Part shown: piece after piece, positions 28,245 through 36,265 of the stretch | How the letters are laid out: each line of letters starts with the position of its first letter | Numbering within the stretch: position 1 is the first letter of the stretch | NCBI GenBank assembly: GCA_021810565.1 | Contig: JAJZIM010000007.1 | Coordinates: 1 to 64,000 of the forward strand | Direction of reading: 5' to 3' | Source of the DNA: Bacillota bacterium | GTDB lineage: Bacteria > Bacillota > Sulfobacillia > JAJZIM01 | Length of the DNA stretch: 64,000 nucleotides | Notes under the pieces: generated by a model | Told to the model about the DNA's origin: nothing | The model's database searches: none | The model's input: the letters and a program-made list of their open reading frames with translations, nothing else | Program-made: the position numbers and the translations under genes

Positions 28245-29282
28245 TTATTTTCCTCCCTTCAGGTAGGCCGCAGCCCGCAGGGCCGCCGCCGCCCCCTCCA
28301 GGGCCGCGTCCTCAATGTCCTTGGGCCCCAGGGCCGTGCCAGCCACGAACACCCCCGCCGCCTTGGTGCTCACGGGAGCCAGCATGCGATCGGCCGGTTC
28401 CACGAAGCCGTCCTCCGCCACGGGGAGGCCGAAGAGGGAGGCCATGGCCTTGGTCCCCTCCGAGGGGCCCATGCCCACGGTGAGCACCACCATGTCGAAG
28501 GGCGTCTCGCTGGCCCGGGCCTTCAGGGTCTCCTCGGCCTTGAGCAACAGCTCGTCGCCCCGGCGGCGCACCTCGGCGCCCCGCCCCCGGATGAAGCGCA
28601 CCCCGAAGTCGTCCTGAGCCTTCCAGTACAGTTCCTCGAAGCCGCGACCATAGGTGCGGATGTCCATGTAGAAGATGTAGACCTGCATGTCGGGGTACTT
28701 CTGGCGCAGCTCCACGGCCTGCTTGGAGGCCACCACGCAGCCCACCCGGCAGCAGTACTTGCGCTCCACCTGGGCGTCCCGGGAGCCGATGCACTGGAGG
28801 ATGGCCACCTTCTTGGGCACCTGGCCGTTGGAGGGACGCACCACCTTGCCATCCGAGAGCATCCCCTCCAACTGCGCGCTGGTGATGACGTCCGGGAAGA
28901 CGCCGTAACCGTACTCGGGCTTGACGGAAGGGTCGAAGTGCTCGTAGCCCGTGGCGATGATCACCGCCCCGGCCTGGAGACGCTCCTCCCCCTTACCGTT
29001 CTGCACCGTCAGGGTGAAATCCTTCCCCTGGCCGGCGACGGCGGTGACGGTGCTGTTGAGATGCACCTGGACCCCGTCCTGCTGCACCGCTTTGACCAAG
29101 GCGCCCACGACCTCCTCGGCGGGCCGCAGCTCCGGCGCGAGGAGGGCGAACTTCTCCTGCACCGGCGTGCCGCCCAGCACGCCCGCCTTCTCCACCAGGG
29201 CCACGTCCAGTCCCAGACTGCGCAGCTCCGCCGCCGCCTTCAGACCGGCCGGCCCGCCGCCGATGACCACTACGTTCTCCAT
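28245..29282 (-). CDS. hdrA: sHdr subunit A (HdrA-like flavoprotein)
   Basis: 345 residues, the short sHdrA form. The N-terminal FAD site is VVVIGGGPAGLKAAAE. The iron-sulfur cysteines are in CIGSRDAQVERKYCCRVGC, and a second nucleotide region (GVFVAGTALGPKDIEDA) follows. Methanogen HdrA has extra ferredoxin domains that are lacking here. It is the central flavin subunit between the C1B1 and C2B2 pairs. Confidence 0.92.
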   Translation of the reverse strand: MENVVVIGGGPAGLKAAAELRSLGLDVALVEKAGVLGGTPVQEKFALLAPELRPAEEVVGALVKAVQQDGVQVHLNSTVTAVAGQGKDFTLTVQNGKGEERLQAGAVIIATGYEHFDPSVKPEYGYGVFPDVITSAQLEGMLSDGKVVRPSNGQVPKKVAILQCIGSRDAQVERKYCCRVGCVVASKQAVELRQKYPDMQVYIFYMDIRTYGRGFEELYWKAQDDFGVRFIRGRGAEVRRRGDELLLKAEETLKARASETPFDMVVLTVGMGPSEGTKAMASLFGLPVAEDGFVEPADRMLAPVSTKAAGVFVAGTALGPKDIEDAALEGAAAALRAAAYLKGGK

Positions 29283-29306
29283 TTTATCCCCTCTCCCCCT
29301 GCCGTA

Positions 29307-30347
29307 TTAGAGAATGCCGACTTTCTTCAGCACCGGTTCCACCGGCGTCGCGTGGAAGTTGATCCCCGCCACCTTGTAGGGATCAGCTCCCAGGGAAAGC
29401 GCCGCGATCTGGGAGTGGAACAGGGCCGGGTAGGAGTAGTTCTCACCCACAGCCTTCATGATCCACTGGTTCTTGTCGATGGTGGTGCCGCACCCGGTGC
29501 AGTTGACCAGGATGACGTCCGGGTCCACCTCCCGCTGGATGGCCTGCAGCTTGACCCGCAGGGCCGAGCGGGTGAACTCCCGGTTCACCAGGATGTGGCG
29601 GAAACCGAAGCCGCAGCAATGGAACCACTTGGAATAGTCCTGCACGTCGAAGCCTAGGGTCTTGCCCAGCTCGCGGACCACGATGGGCTTGGCTCCGCCG
29701 ATGACGTCGTCGTTCATGATCTTGTAGAAGTGGCAGCCGATGTGGTCCACCGCCCGCAGACCGTCGAAGCGATATTTGGCCTTGGCCGCGATCTGGTCCC
29801 GCAGGACATACATGACCTCGCTGTTGTGCACGACCTCCTCGGGAATGACCAACTCCCGGCCGATGGCATGCATGATCTTGCGCACCTCGTCCCGGATCTC
29901 CTTCTTGGTCACCAGCAGGTGGCGCATCTCCTGGTAGTTGCCGAAGCTGGTCACGCAATGCACGTCCAAGTTGTAGCCCGTCTCGTACACCCGGTGCCAG
30001 TTGCGCACCGCCGCCGCCGCCAGGGATACCAGGTTGTTGGTGGCCGAGGCGTGGTAGTTCCATGCGGTGCAGGAGGTGTGCTCCATGTCGTTCAGGTAGT
30101 CGATCCCCAACTGCTCGTAGACGTACATGCTGGAGGCCGGCACGCCGGGCAGGTTAGTGCACTGCCCGCAGGACTTGTGCTGGTACAGGTGGGTGGTGGG
30201 GATCTTCTTCTTGATCCCGTGGGCCACCTCTACCTCCTCGTAGGGACCCACCACCCGTTGGATCTTGATCTCGCCCTTGTCCTCCAGCTCCCGCATCTCC
30301 TGCCGAATGTCGTGGCTGTGAGCGTGGGGCTCCTCTGCCAATGCCAA
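29307..30347 (-). CDS. hdrB1: sHdr subunit B1 (HdrB-like)
   Basis: 346 residues. The C-terminal CCG domain is intact (DHIGCHFYK, WFHCCGFGFRH, VNCTGCGTT). The N-terminal one is altered: SCGQCTNLPG and HTSCTAWNYH replace the usual CCG core. This asymmetry separates sHdrB1 from B2 and from HdrB of methanogens. TTG 30347 has GGAGGTGG upstream. It forms a pair with HdrC1. Confidence 0.88.
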   Translation of the reverse strand: MALAEEPHAHSHDIRQEMRELEDKGEIKIQRVVGPYEEVEVAHGIKKKIPTTHLYQHKSCGQCTNLPGVPASSMYVYEQLGIDYLNDMEHTSCTAWNYHASATNNLVSLAAAAVRNWHRVYETGYNLDVHCVTSFGNYQEMRHLLVTKKEIRDEVRKIMHAIGRELVIPEEVVHNSEVMYVLRDQIAAKAKYRFDGLRAVDHIGCHFYKIMNDDVIGGAKPIVVRELGKTLGFDVQDYSKWFHCCGFGFRHILVNREFTRSALRVKLQAIQREVDPDVILVNCTGCGTTIDKNQWIMKAVGENYSYPALFHSQIAALSLGADPYKVAGINFHATPVEPVLKKVGIL

Positions 30348-30360
30348 CCTAAGCCACCTC

Positions 30361-31035
30361 CTAGGTGTGCGAAGCCTCCGCGGCCTGCTTCTCGTCCTCC
30401 AGGGCTTCCTCGATGTTGTCCCACGCCAGCTCCACCAGGAAGGGGTTGGTCGCCTCCACCCGGTCCATGGCGCCGGACAGCTTCCAGATGTCCAGAAGCT
30501 CCTTGATCACATGCGCCGGCACCGCCCAGGAGCGGTCGATGGGCATGAGTCCCGGGATCCCCAACTCCGCCCGCCATTCCTTCTTGTGCTTGGACATCTC
30601 CGCCACCCGCGGACCCCAGTCCGGGAAGAAATCGGGGGCGATCATGTCCGGCGACAGCTGGTTGCCCACGGTGAGGATGGTCTTCAGGATGCGGGTGTAC
30701 TTCTCCAGGGCCTCCTTGGCCCAGCCCTTTTCCACCGCGATGTCCCGCAGGATCATCACCAAATCGGCCGCGGAGTTGCCCCGCGGGCAGCGGAACTTGC
30801 AGGAGCAGCACTGGGCGCAATACCAGATCTTGTTCTCCAGCCAGTTGCGCAGCTCCGCCTCGTCCGCCCGTCCCGTGGCCTCCACCACTTCCCGCGGGTT
30901 GTAGTCGTAGAACTGCCCCGCCGGGCACAAGGACTCGCAGGTTCCGCAGGAGAGGCAGCCCTGATAGGCATCCTCGAAGCGGGGATCCTGGGTCATGCGC
31001 TCGTACACCTTCAAGTCGCCGAAATCGATGGCCAT
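30361..31035 (-). CDS. hdrC1: sHdr subunit C1 (HdrC-like ferredoxin)
   Basis: 224 residues with two 4Fe-4S motifs, CLSCGTCESLCP and CAQCCSCKFRCP, near the N-terminus, and a long helical C-terminal part (KTILTVGNQLSPDMIAP). ATG has AAGGAG upstream. The gene order C1-B1-A-C2-B2 fits sHdr loci of sulfur oxidisers, but no separate small gene lies between hdrA and hdrC2. Confidence 0.9.
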   Translation of the reverse strand: MAIDFGDLKVYERMTQDPRFEDAYQGCLSCGTCESLCPAGQFYDYNPREVVEATGRADEAELRNWLENKIWYCAQCCSCKFRCPRGNSAADLVMILRDIAVEKGWAKEALEKYTRILKTILTVGNQLSPDMIAPDFFPDWGPRVAEMSKHKKEWRAELGIPGLMPIDRSWAVPAHVIKELLDIWKLSGAMDRVEATNPFLVELAWDNIEEALEDEKQAAEASHT

Positions 31036-31059
31036 TCGCTCTACTCCTTCCTTGGCAGC

Positions 31060-31425
31060 CTAAAAGAACATGGCCGCGTCGACCTCCAGGATGAGGTCGT
31101 TCAGCGTCGCTGCGCCCACCACCTCCACTTCGGGAATTAAATCCGCCGCGGTCAGATCGGCCTGATCCATGCTCTGGGCGCAGACCATGAACTTGGCCCC
31201 GGCCGCCAAGGCGTCGTCCATGAAATCCTTGATGGTCTTGGGGCTGTCGGATTTGATGCGCAGGGTCTCCGCCACGCCCTTCTTCAGCGTCGTCGCCCCG
31301 TGGATGGTGAAAAACACGATGGCCTCCATGTCCATGGCCCTGGCCACACTAGCCATAAAGAGGGGGGTAGCCAACCTGCCCGGGGTATCCACCCCGCTGG
31401 TTTGCACGTACAGCATCTTGCTCAT
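31060..31425 (-). CDS. DsrE-family sulfur carrier (DsrE3-like)
   Basis: 121 residues with the DsrE fold. A single cysteine at position 82 (AKFMVCAQSMD) is in the place of the sulfur-binding cysteine of DsrE-type proteins. It lies between tusA and hdrC1, where DsrE3 proteins of sHdr loci occur. It likely passes sulfane sulfur between TusA and the sHdr/LbpA system in the cytoplasm. Confidence 0.85.
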   Translation of the reverse strand: MSKMLYVQTSGVDTPGRLATPLFMASVARAMDMEAIVFFTIHGATTLKKGVAETLRIKSDSPKTIKDFMDDALAAGAKFMVCAQSMDQADLTAADLIPEVEVVGAATLNDLILEVDAAMFF

Positions 31426-31479
31426 CTTTCCGCTCTCCTTCCGTTTTGGGTACTCCGAGGTACTCCGCTGGTTCTGTCT

Positions 31480-31710
31480 CTACTTTACCTTCTTGACGTA
31501 GAACAGCAACTTGCCGCCGGCCTCGCCGGTCTCCACCAGCTCGTTGCCCGTGCGCTTGCACCAAGCCGGAATGTCCGCCTTGGCGCCGGCATCGGTGGCG
31601 ATTACTTCTAAAACCTGCCCCGTCGCCATCTTCTCTACGGCACCCTTGGTCTTGAGGATCGGCACCGGGCAGCAAAGCCCGGAGGTGTCCAGGGTCTGAT
31701 CCGCCTTCAT
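31480..31710 (-). CDS. tusA: TusA-family sulfur carrier
   Basis: 76 residues, starting MKADQTLDTSGLCCPVPILK. The CPxP motif at 14-17 contains the persulfide cysteine, preceded by a second cysteine at 13. It is the usual TusA length. ATG 31710 has AGGTGAGG upstream. It is the first gene of the sHdr transcription unit and a donor or acceptor for the neighbouring DsrE3. Confidence 0.92.
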   Translation of the reverse strand: MKADQTLDTSGLCCPVPILKTKGAVEKMATGQVLEVIATDAGAKADIPAWCKRTGNELVETGEAGGKLLFYVKKVK

Positions 31711-31801
31711 CTTCCGCCTCACCTCCCCCCATCGGTACAAGTTGGTGACTACCTCGGTTCGGCAAGGAGAGGGAGTGGGACAAGCCGGCTCCCCCAAAGC
31801 T

Positions 31802-31821
31802 GCCGGGGGCGAACCCCCGGC
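31802..31821 (-). promoter_or_regulatory. strong hairpin in the leader of tusA-sHdr operon
   Basis: Minus strand GCCGGGGG-TTCG-CCCCCGGC, an 8-bp perfect stem with a UUCG loop, about 90 bases before the tusA start. No U-tract follows, so termination is unlikely. It may stabilise or regulate the sHdr mRNA. No known riboswitch class was recognised. Confidence 0.5.
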
Positions 31822-31867
31822 CAATATCGCCGCGGCTGGGCGCCGCAAATCCCTCCGGACGCACAAG

Positions 31868-31893
31868 AAGCCCCCGTCAACGTTTGGGGGCTT
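31868..31893 (-). terminator. hairpin at the end of the Com-like gene
   Basis: AAGCCCCC / GGGGGCTT stem with a ten-base loop. It contains the stop codon of the upstream Com-like gene and is followed by CTTG. It could separate that unit from the sHdr operon. Confidence 0.5.
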
Positions 31894-32073
31894 CGAGAGC
31901 CTCAAGAAAGTGGTTCACGGTCTTGCAACGGGGACACTTGATCTCCAGGTAGGACAGGCAGACTTTGAAGCAGGACACGAAGTCCTCTGCTTCCGCCTCG
32001 ATGCTCCTCGCGCCGTCGAAGATCCCGAGGAGTTTTCGGCAACCCTGGCACCGCAGCTCCGTTTTCCGCTCAC
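31877..32073 (-). pseudogene. Com-like zinc-ribbon protein with apparent frameshift at its start
   Basis: The frame from 32056 to 31877 encodes LRCQGCRKLLGIFDG, then a cysteine pair and LEIKCPRCKTVNHF, a pattern shared with Com-type zinc-ribbon regulators (Mu Com). In this frame there is only CTG, not ATG/GTG/TTG, before a stop. A GTG at 32073 with GAGAGG upstream would start it if the AAAA run near 32064 had one more base. It is either a CTG start, a one-base sequencing error or a fresh frameshift. It has a good promoter at 32121-32149. Confidence 0.6.
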
Positions 32074-32120
32074 CTGCCTCTCGGCATGCTCGTAGAAGGC
32101 CACGACCAGCTTATGGGGGT

Positions 32121-32149
32121 ATTATAGCACCCATATGCATTAATGCGAA
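32121..32149 (-). promoter_or_regulatory. promoter of the Com-like gene
   Basis: TTCGCA (32149-32144), a 17-base spacer, and consensus TATAAT (32126-32121). It might also serve the sHdr operon by read-through. Confidence 0.6.
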
Positions 32150-32175
32150 TACTCCTTTTGAACCGTCTTGCGCCC

Positions 32176-33417
32176 CTAGTCGGCCGGAGCCTTCTTGACC
32201 ACCTTGGGAGCCGGCCGGCCGAAGCCCCAGATCCGCTCGGCGACCCACTCGTCCAGCCGAGTCCCGAACCACACCCCCGGGAATAGCCCCACGGAGAATA
32301 GCATCCCCGACATGTCCAAGCGCACGGCGAAGCTGTCCGACCAGGCCGCGATGTTGCAGCCCAGGGCGACCGAGGCCCCGAAGCCCATGATCATGCCGCC
32401 GACCAGGTACCACAGCAACTTGGAAGGCTTGCCGGGCACCCGCAGCCGGAACTCCCCGGCGATCTTGGAGGAGATGAAGGCACCCAGGATGGTGATGGGG
32501 ATGAACAGCCACAGCCCCAGGGCCACATAGCCCAAGTGGTGGCCGTAGTGGGGGTAGCTGAACTGGTTCAGGTCCAGGGGGGTCAGCCGGGAGAGAACCT
32601 GTCCGTGCACGACGCCCTGGGTGAACCAAGGGGAAGAAACCAGGTTGAGGCCAAAGGGCTGGGTGATGAAATTCACCAGCCAGGCGATGGTCAGGGTGTT
32701 GGGGGTGTTGACGCTCATGGACACCCCCTCCGCCAGGGTGACGTAGACCACGGTCATCACCGCCAAGGCCACCGCCCCCGCGTAAGGGTGCCACGGCTGC
32801 TTCAATGAGAAGGTGAAGCGCTTCTCCTTGTACTGGGCGGCCTTCTTCTGGGGCAGGAAGCGACGCAGGTACACGGCCAGGAGGATCAAAAGCCCGCCGG
32901 AGATGATCCCCCAAGCCAGGGGAGGGAGCCCCAGGGCTCCCCAGATGGTGATGGCCTTGGTGGCCGCCACCGCCGGCGCCTCCACCTGCTGGTAGAAAAA
33001 CAGGGCGAAGACGATGCCTCCCAAACCGGCCCCGATGAACTCCATCCAGTTGGCCACGTAGCCGGATCCCGATCGGAACAGCTGGCCCGAGGCGCAGGCG
33101 CCGCACATGGCGATGCCGACCCCGAACAGGAAGCCGCCCACCACCGTGAACCACCCCTGATGGTCGATGGCCGGCTGCACGATGCCGAACTGGGTCAGCA
33201 CCGACATGAGCACCGCCGAGATCCCGAGGAACAGGAACACGCCCTGCAGGATCCATGGATTGCGAAATTCCATGGTTTCCTGAAAGGCCGTGGTGAAGCA
33301 GAAGCGGCTGCGCTCCAGGACGATCCCGAAGAGGATCCCCAGGATCAGGAAGATGGCCACTATGGCCCAGCCGGGAATGAAGCTCGGCAGGTTGGACAGG
33401 AAGCTCAAGTTATACAC
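32176..33417 (-). CDS. YeeE/YedE (TsuA-type) sulfur-compound transporter
   Basis: 413 residues with about 10 membrane helices. Conserved cysteines lie in RSRFCFTTAF, AMCGACASGQLFR and ALGCNIAAW, the hallmark of YeeE/YedE channels that import thiosulfate or related sulfane sulfur. It is directly downstream of a TusA-like gene, as in yeeE-yeeD pairs. GTG 33417 is chosen with GAGGTAAGG upstream; TTG 33408 is possible. The likely job is sulfur entry for the sHdr pathway. Confidence 0.9.
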   Translation of the reverse strand: MYNLSFLSNLPSFIPGWAIVAIFLILGILFGIVLERSRFCFTTAFQETMEFRNPWILQGVFLFLGISAVLMSVLTQFGIVQPAIDHQGWFTVVGGFLFGVGIAMCGACASGQLFRSGSGYVANWMEFIGAGLGGIVFALFFYQQVEAPAVAATKAITIWGALGLPPLAWGIISGGLLILLAVYLRRFLPQKKAAQYKEKRFTFSLKQPWHPYAGAVALAVMTVVYVTLAEGVSMSVNTPNTLTIAWLVNFITQPFGLNLVSSPWFTQGVVHGQVLSRLTPLDLNQFSYPHYGHHLGYVALGLWLFIPITILGAFISSKIAGEFRLRVPGKPSKLLWYLVGGMIMGFGASVALGCNIAAWSDSFAVRLDMSGMLFSVGLFPGVWFGTRLDEWVAERIWGFGRPAPKVVKKAPAD

Positions 33418-33439
33418 CCCTTACCTCGATGTGTCTTGG

Positions 33440-33706
33440 CTAGCGCGAGGTCTTCTTCACCTTGATGCGCCAGTAGTCCCCCTCCTTCTCCAGGACGTAG
33501 GGCCAGTTGTTCTCCGCGCAGATCCCCGGCACCGTCTCCTCCGCCGCCGGGGGGTGATCGATGAGGATCTCCAAGACATGGCCCACCGGCATCCGCTTCA
33601 GCTTCTTCTGGGAGTGCAGCGCCGGGAAGGGGCAAGTCTCCCCCCGCACGTCGAAGACCTCATCCGGTTCCGTGTTCTTCAGTTCCTCCAATGCATCCGC
33701 CACCAT
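33440..33706 (-). CDS. TusA-like sulfurtransferase (second copy)
   Basis: 88 residues with VRGETCPFPALHSQKKL; the CPxP cysteine is residue 25. Compared with the copy at 31480 it has a longer N-terminus and a CFP variant. It corresponds to YeeD, the partner that takes sulfur from YeeE. The start codon is ATG 33706 or GTG 33703. Confidence 0.88.
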   Translation of the reverse strand: MVADALEELKNTEPDEVFDVRGETCPFPALHSQKKLKRMPVGHVLEILIDHPPAAEETVPGICAENNWPYVLEKEGDYWRIKVKKTSR

Positions 33707-33735
33707 GCATCCTCCTCTCTAAAATGCGACCGGTG

Positions 33736-34047
33736 TCAGGCGCACGACACGAGTCTGCCCGCGGCGAGGATCAGATCCACCACCGCGGGGTAGTCCACCT
33801 GCCGCACGTTCGGAACCAGTTTCTGCGCGATCCCCCGGGCCAGGACATCGGCCTCGACGGCGTAGAAGGTGCCGGGCAACTGCGCGAAGTGCTCCTGCGG
33901 TTTGGAGCCCGCCACCAGGTTGTACACCGCGTCGGCATAGCACAGGATCGCCACCTCTTCCTCCGCCGCCAACTCCCGGACTACTTCCCCCAGACTGGTG
34001 AGGGCCTGGGCCTCATCCGGCGCCTTGGAAGTGACCACCAGCGTCAT
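33736..34047 (-). CDS. DsrE/DsrH-like small protein
   Basis: 103 residues beginning MTLVVTSKAPDEAQAL. The pattern VAILCYADAVYNLVAG resembles TusB/DsrH and DsrE-fold subunits. One cysteine lies mid-chain and one near the end (VSCA). It lies with two other DsrE-fold genes, so a heteromeric TusBCD-like complex is possible. Confidence 0.72.
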   Translation of the reverse strand: MTLVVTSKAPDEAQALTSLGEVVRELAAEEEVAILCYADAVYNLVAGSKPQEHFAQLPGTFYAVEADVLARGIAQKLVPNVRQVDYPAVVDLILAAGRLVSCA

Positions 34048-34063
34048 CGTATTCCCCCCGTCT

Positions 34064-34420
34064 TCAAAAGCCGACGATCAGCTCGTGCGCTCGGAGGATC
34101 TTGCCCAAGTCACTGCGGCTGATGGGCTCCACGAAGTCGGCCAAGTCCGCGTCGGACAGGCCGCGCTCCTGGGCGTCCTCGCGCACCAGCTTGGGCGTGA
34201 TCTCGCAGTCCACCACCTCGTCGATGAACAGCTGCATGGACGGTCGTCCCACCCGCTCCGGGTCCACGCCCCGCACGGCGTTGAACACCCCGTCCCCCAA
34301 CAGCACGATGGTGGCCGCCACGTCGGCCACATACAGGCCCAGGGACACGCGGAAAGCCTCGAAGGAATCCTTGGAGCCCACGGGCGGCTTGCGCACCAGG
34401 ATACAGATCTTGTCAGCCAT
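34064..34420 (-). CDS. DsrE/DsrF-family protein
   Basis: 118 residues, with KICILVRKPPVGSKDSFEAF and ATIVLLGDGVFNAVRG, as in the DsrE/DsrF fold. It has a single cysteine (VVDCEITPKL) in the usual active-site region. GAGGAGGGGG precedes the ATG. It is the middle gene of a three-DsrE run. Confidence 0.8.
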   Translation of the reverse strand: MADKICILVRKPPVGSKDSFEAFRVSLGLYVADVAATIVLLGDGVFNAVRGVDPERVGRPSMQLFIDEVVDCEITPKLVREDAQERGLSDADLADFVEPISRSDLGKILRAHELIVGF

Positions 34421-34432
34421 CGCTCCCCCTCC

Positions 34433-34834
34433 TCACGGTATCAGAAACAGCGTGCGGTCGGAGTCGTAGACCAAGGCTCCGAACTTGGAGGTGCTGGAGA
34501 TCACCGCCCCCGGTATGAGATCCTCCTGATCCAAATTGCGCTCCTCGCTGGAGCGCGAGCACACCCCCAGCTTCAAGGGACTTTCCCCCGTGGCCGGATC
34601 CCGGGTCTTTTCCATGAACTCGGCCAACTCCCGGGTCAGCGGTTTGATGTCGGCGTGCTTCACGTCCTCCAGGAAGGAGGCGGCATGGAACACCCCGTCC
34701 GCCAGGCCGAAGATCGTCACCTCGTGCCCCTTGCCCACCGCCGCCTTGGCCACCTCGAGGGCGAAGCGGCCGTGCTCGGTGTGCTCGGGAGCGGTGAAGA
34801 CCAGGATCGTGAGTTTTCCCAAGGCGAACTTCAT
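34433..34834 (-). CDS. DsrE-family protein
   Basis: 133 residues starting MKFALGKLTILVFTAPEHTE. The DsrE fold shows in VTIFGLADGVFHAASF, with one cysteine at PLKLGVCSRSSEERN. The ATG overlaps the cytochrome gene stop (ATGA), linking the DsrE genes to the membrane redox gene in one unit. Confidence 0.8.
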   Translation of the reverse strand: MKFALGKLTILVFTAPEHTEHGRFALEVAKAAVGKGHEVTIFGLADGVFHAASFLEDVKHADIKPLTRELAEFMEKTRDPATGESPLKLGVCSRSSEERNLDQEDLIPGAVISSTSKFGALVYDSDRTLFLIP

Positions 34835-36249
34835 CCTTTCTTGGGTATCCGGCTCCTGATGTAGGTGATGAGGTAGCCCATCTCCCGCCGGCTCAGGATG
34901 CCGTTCCATGCCGGCACGTTGTAGTAGTTGTCGATGGTGTTGAAGCGCACGGACCAGTCGTTTCCCGCCGGGTAATAGCGCATGCGATAGGCGTACTGGC
35001 CCTCCCAGAGCACGGTCCACAGCTTCCTCCGCCCGTTTGGCCCCCCGAAGGTGGCCGCAAACTCCGGCGAGTTCCAAGCCGGCACCAGTTGCGTCGGATC
35101 CCCGGGGTTGGGCCGGTAGGCGGACCCCGCCGCGCCGTGGCAGGTGAAGCACCCCGCGAAGCGGGCCAACTCCTCGCCCCGGGCGATCTGCGCCTTCCTG
35201 GTGACGGCCACCGGGAAGGTCGGGCGCACCGCCAAGTGGTTCTTGTAAGCCAAAAGCGCATCGGCCTGGGCCCAGGCGATCCCCATCAGCACCAGCACGG
35301 TCATGGACAGGATACCCAACCCCAGGAACAGCCCCCGCACCGAGACCACCGCCAAAAGCCCCCCGACCACGAAACCCACCGCCGCCGCCTGTCCCATCTC
35401 CCAGGTGAACTCGGGCACCATGATGGACCCACCGTAGATCAGGGACCAGACCAGACCTGCCGTCGCCAGCACCAGGCCCGCCGCCATCCACAGGCGCCCG
35501 CCGCGGCCGCCGTGCCAGGGCAAAAGACGCGTCGCCGCCACTCCGGCCAGGGCCGCCGCAAAGAAGGCCACCACCAACCAGGAGGTGTAGTACCACAAGT
35601 GGCGCACCCCGCCGCCCATCAGCATGCCCCAGGCCGAGGTGTAGTGGAACAGCAGTTGCTCGCAGTAGTAGTAGCCCACCATAGGCTGCGGCAGCAGGAA
35701 CCAAAGGCCCGCCGCCACCCCGGTAACCCCCAGCGCCCTGCCGCGGGCGGGATCGCGGCTCAAGGCGCCCGCCGCCCCGGCAAGAAATCCGGCCGCTCCG
35801 CCGCCCGCCAACCCTTGGTGCAGCCAGAACCAGGCGGCGGCTCCCCAGGACGACACCGGATAGTTGGGCGCCGCGAAGGGCAGCGGATAGGCTTTAGCCA
35901 AGAGCGCCCCCTCGGCCGCCCGATCCACCACCGCCAAGGCCAAGAGGCTGGCAGCCGCCACGGTCCAATACCCTCCGGGTCGGCGCCGACCCGCCAGGGG
36001 CAGGATTCCCCCCAGCACGAGCGCCGTCAGCCCCCAGGGCATGAGCTGCCGCTGGGCCGGAGAAGTCACGACCGCCGCCACCAAGGCCAGCCCCGCCGCC
36101 GCGGCCAGGGGGGTGAAGATCCTCCGACCGGTCTCGGCCGCCCCCGCCAGCACCGGTGCCCGGCGACAGTGCCCCACCGCCTCCAGCATGCTGAAGCCCA
36201 AGCTCAGGGATACCGCACCGACGTAAGCGATGAAGGCTGCCCCCAGCAC
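34831..36249 (-). CDS. polytopic membrane protein with C-terminal cytochrome c domain
   Basis: 472 residues. Residues 1-325 contain about nine hydrophobic helices with several histidines and aromatics (YYYCEQLLFHYTSAWGML). Residues 350-472 form a cytochrome c domain with CFTCH (367-371) and a later methionine-rich YPAGNDW/ITYIRSR end. It could pass electrons between quinone and an extracytoplasmic donor or acceptor during sulfur oxidation. It is not a recognised oxidase subunit. Its place between the DsrE genes and rhodanese suggests a specific sulfur role. Confidence 0.8.
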   Translation of the reverse strand: MLGAAFIAYVGAVSLSLGFSMLEAVGHCRRAPVLAGAAETGRRIFTPLAAAAGLALVAAVVTSPAQRQLMPWGLTALVLGGILPLAGRRRPGGYWTVAAASLLALAVVDRAAEGALLAKAYPLPFAAPNYPVSSWGAAAWFWLHQGLAGGGAAGFLAGAAGALSRDPARGRALGVTGVAAGLWFLLPQPMVGYYYCEQLLFHYTSAWGMLMGGGVRHLWYYTSWLVVAFFAAALAGVAATRLLPWHGGRGGRLWMAAGLVLATAGLVWSLIYGGSIMVPEFTWEMGQAAAVGFVVGGLLAVVSVRGLFLGLGILSMTVLVLMGIAWAQADALLAYKNHLAVRPTFPVAVTRKAQIARGEELARFAGCFTCHGAAGSAYRPNPGDPTQLVPAWNSPEFAATFGGPNGRRKLWTVLWEGQYAYRMRYYPAGNDWSVRFNTIDNYYNVPAWNGILSRREMGYLITYIRSRIPKKG

Positions 36250-36265
36250 CGGCTAACCCCCCCGC

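Noticed and set aside
31742-32095. Plus-strand frame opposite the Com-like gene
   Set aside because: No family resemblance; the minus-strand frame has the cysteine pairs, promoter and hairpin.
34831-36249. Cytochrome bd oxidase subunit I
   Set aside because: Helix count and histidines are loosely similar, but the CydA quinol-loop motifs are not seen and a cytochrome c domain is attached.
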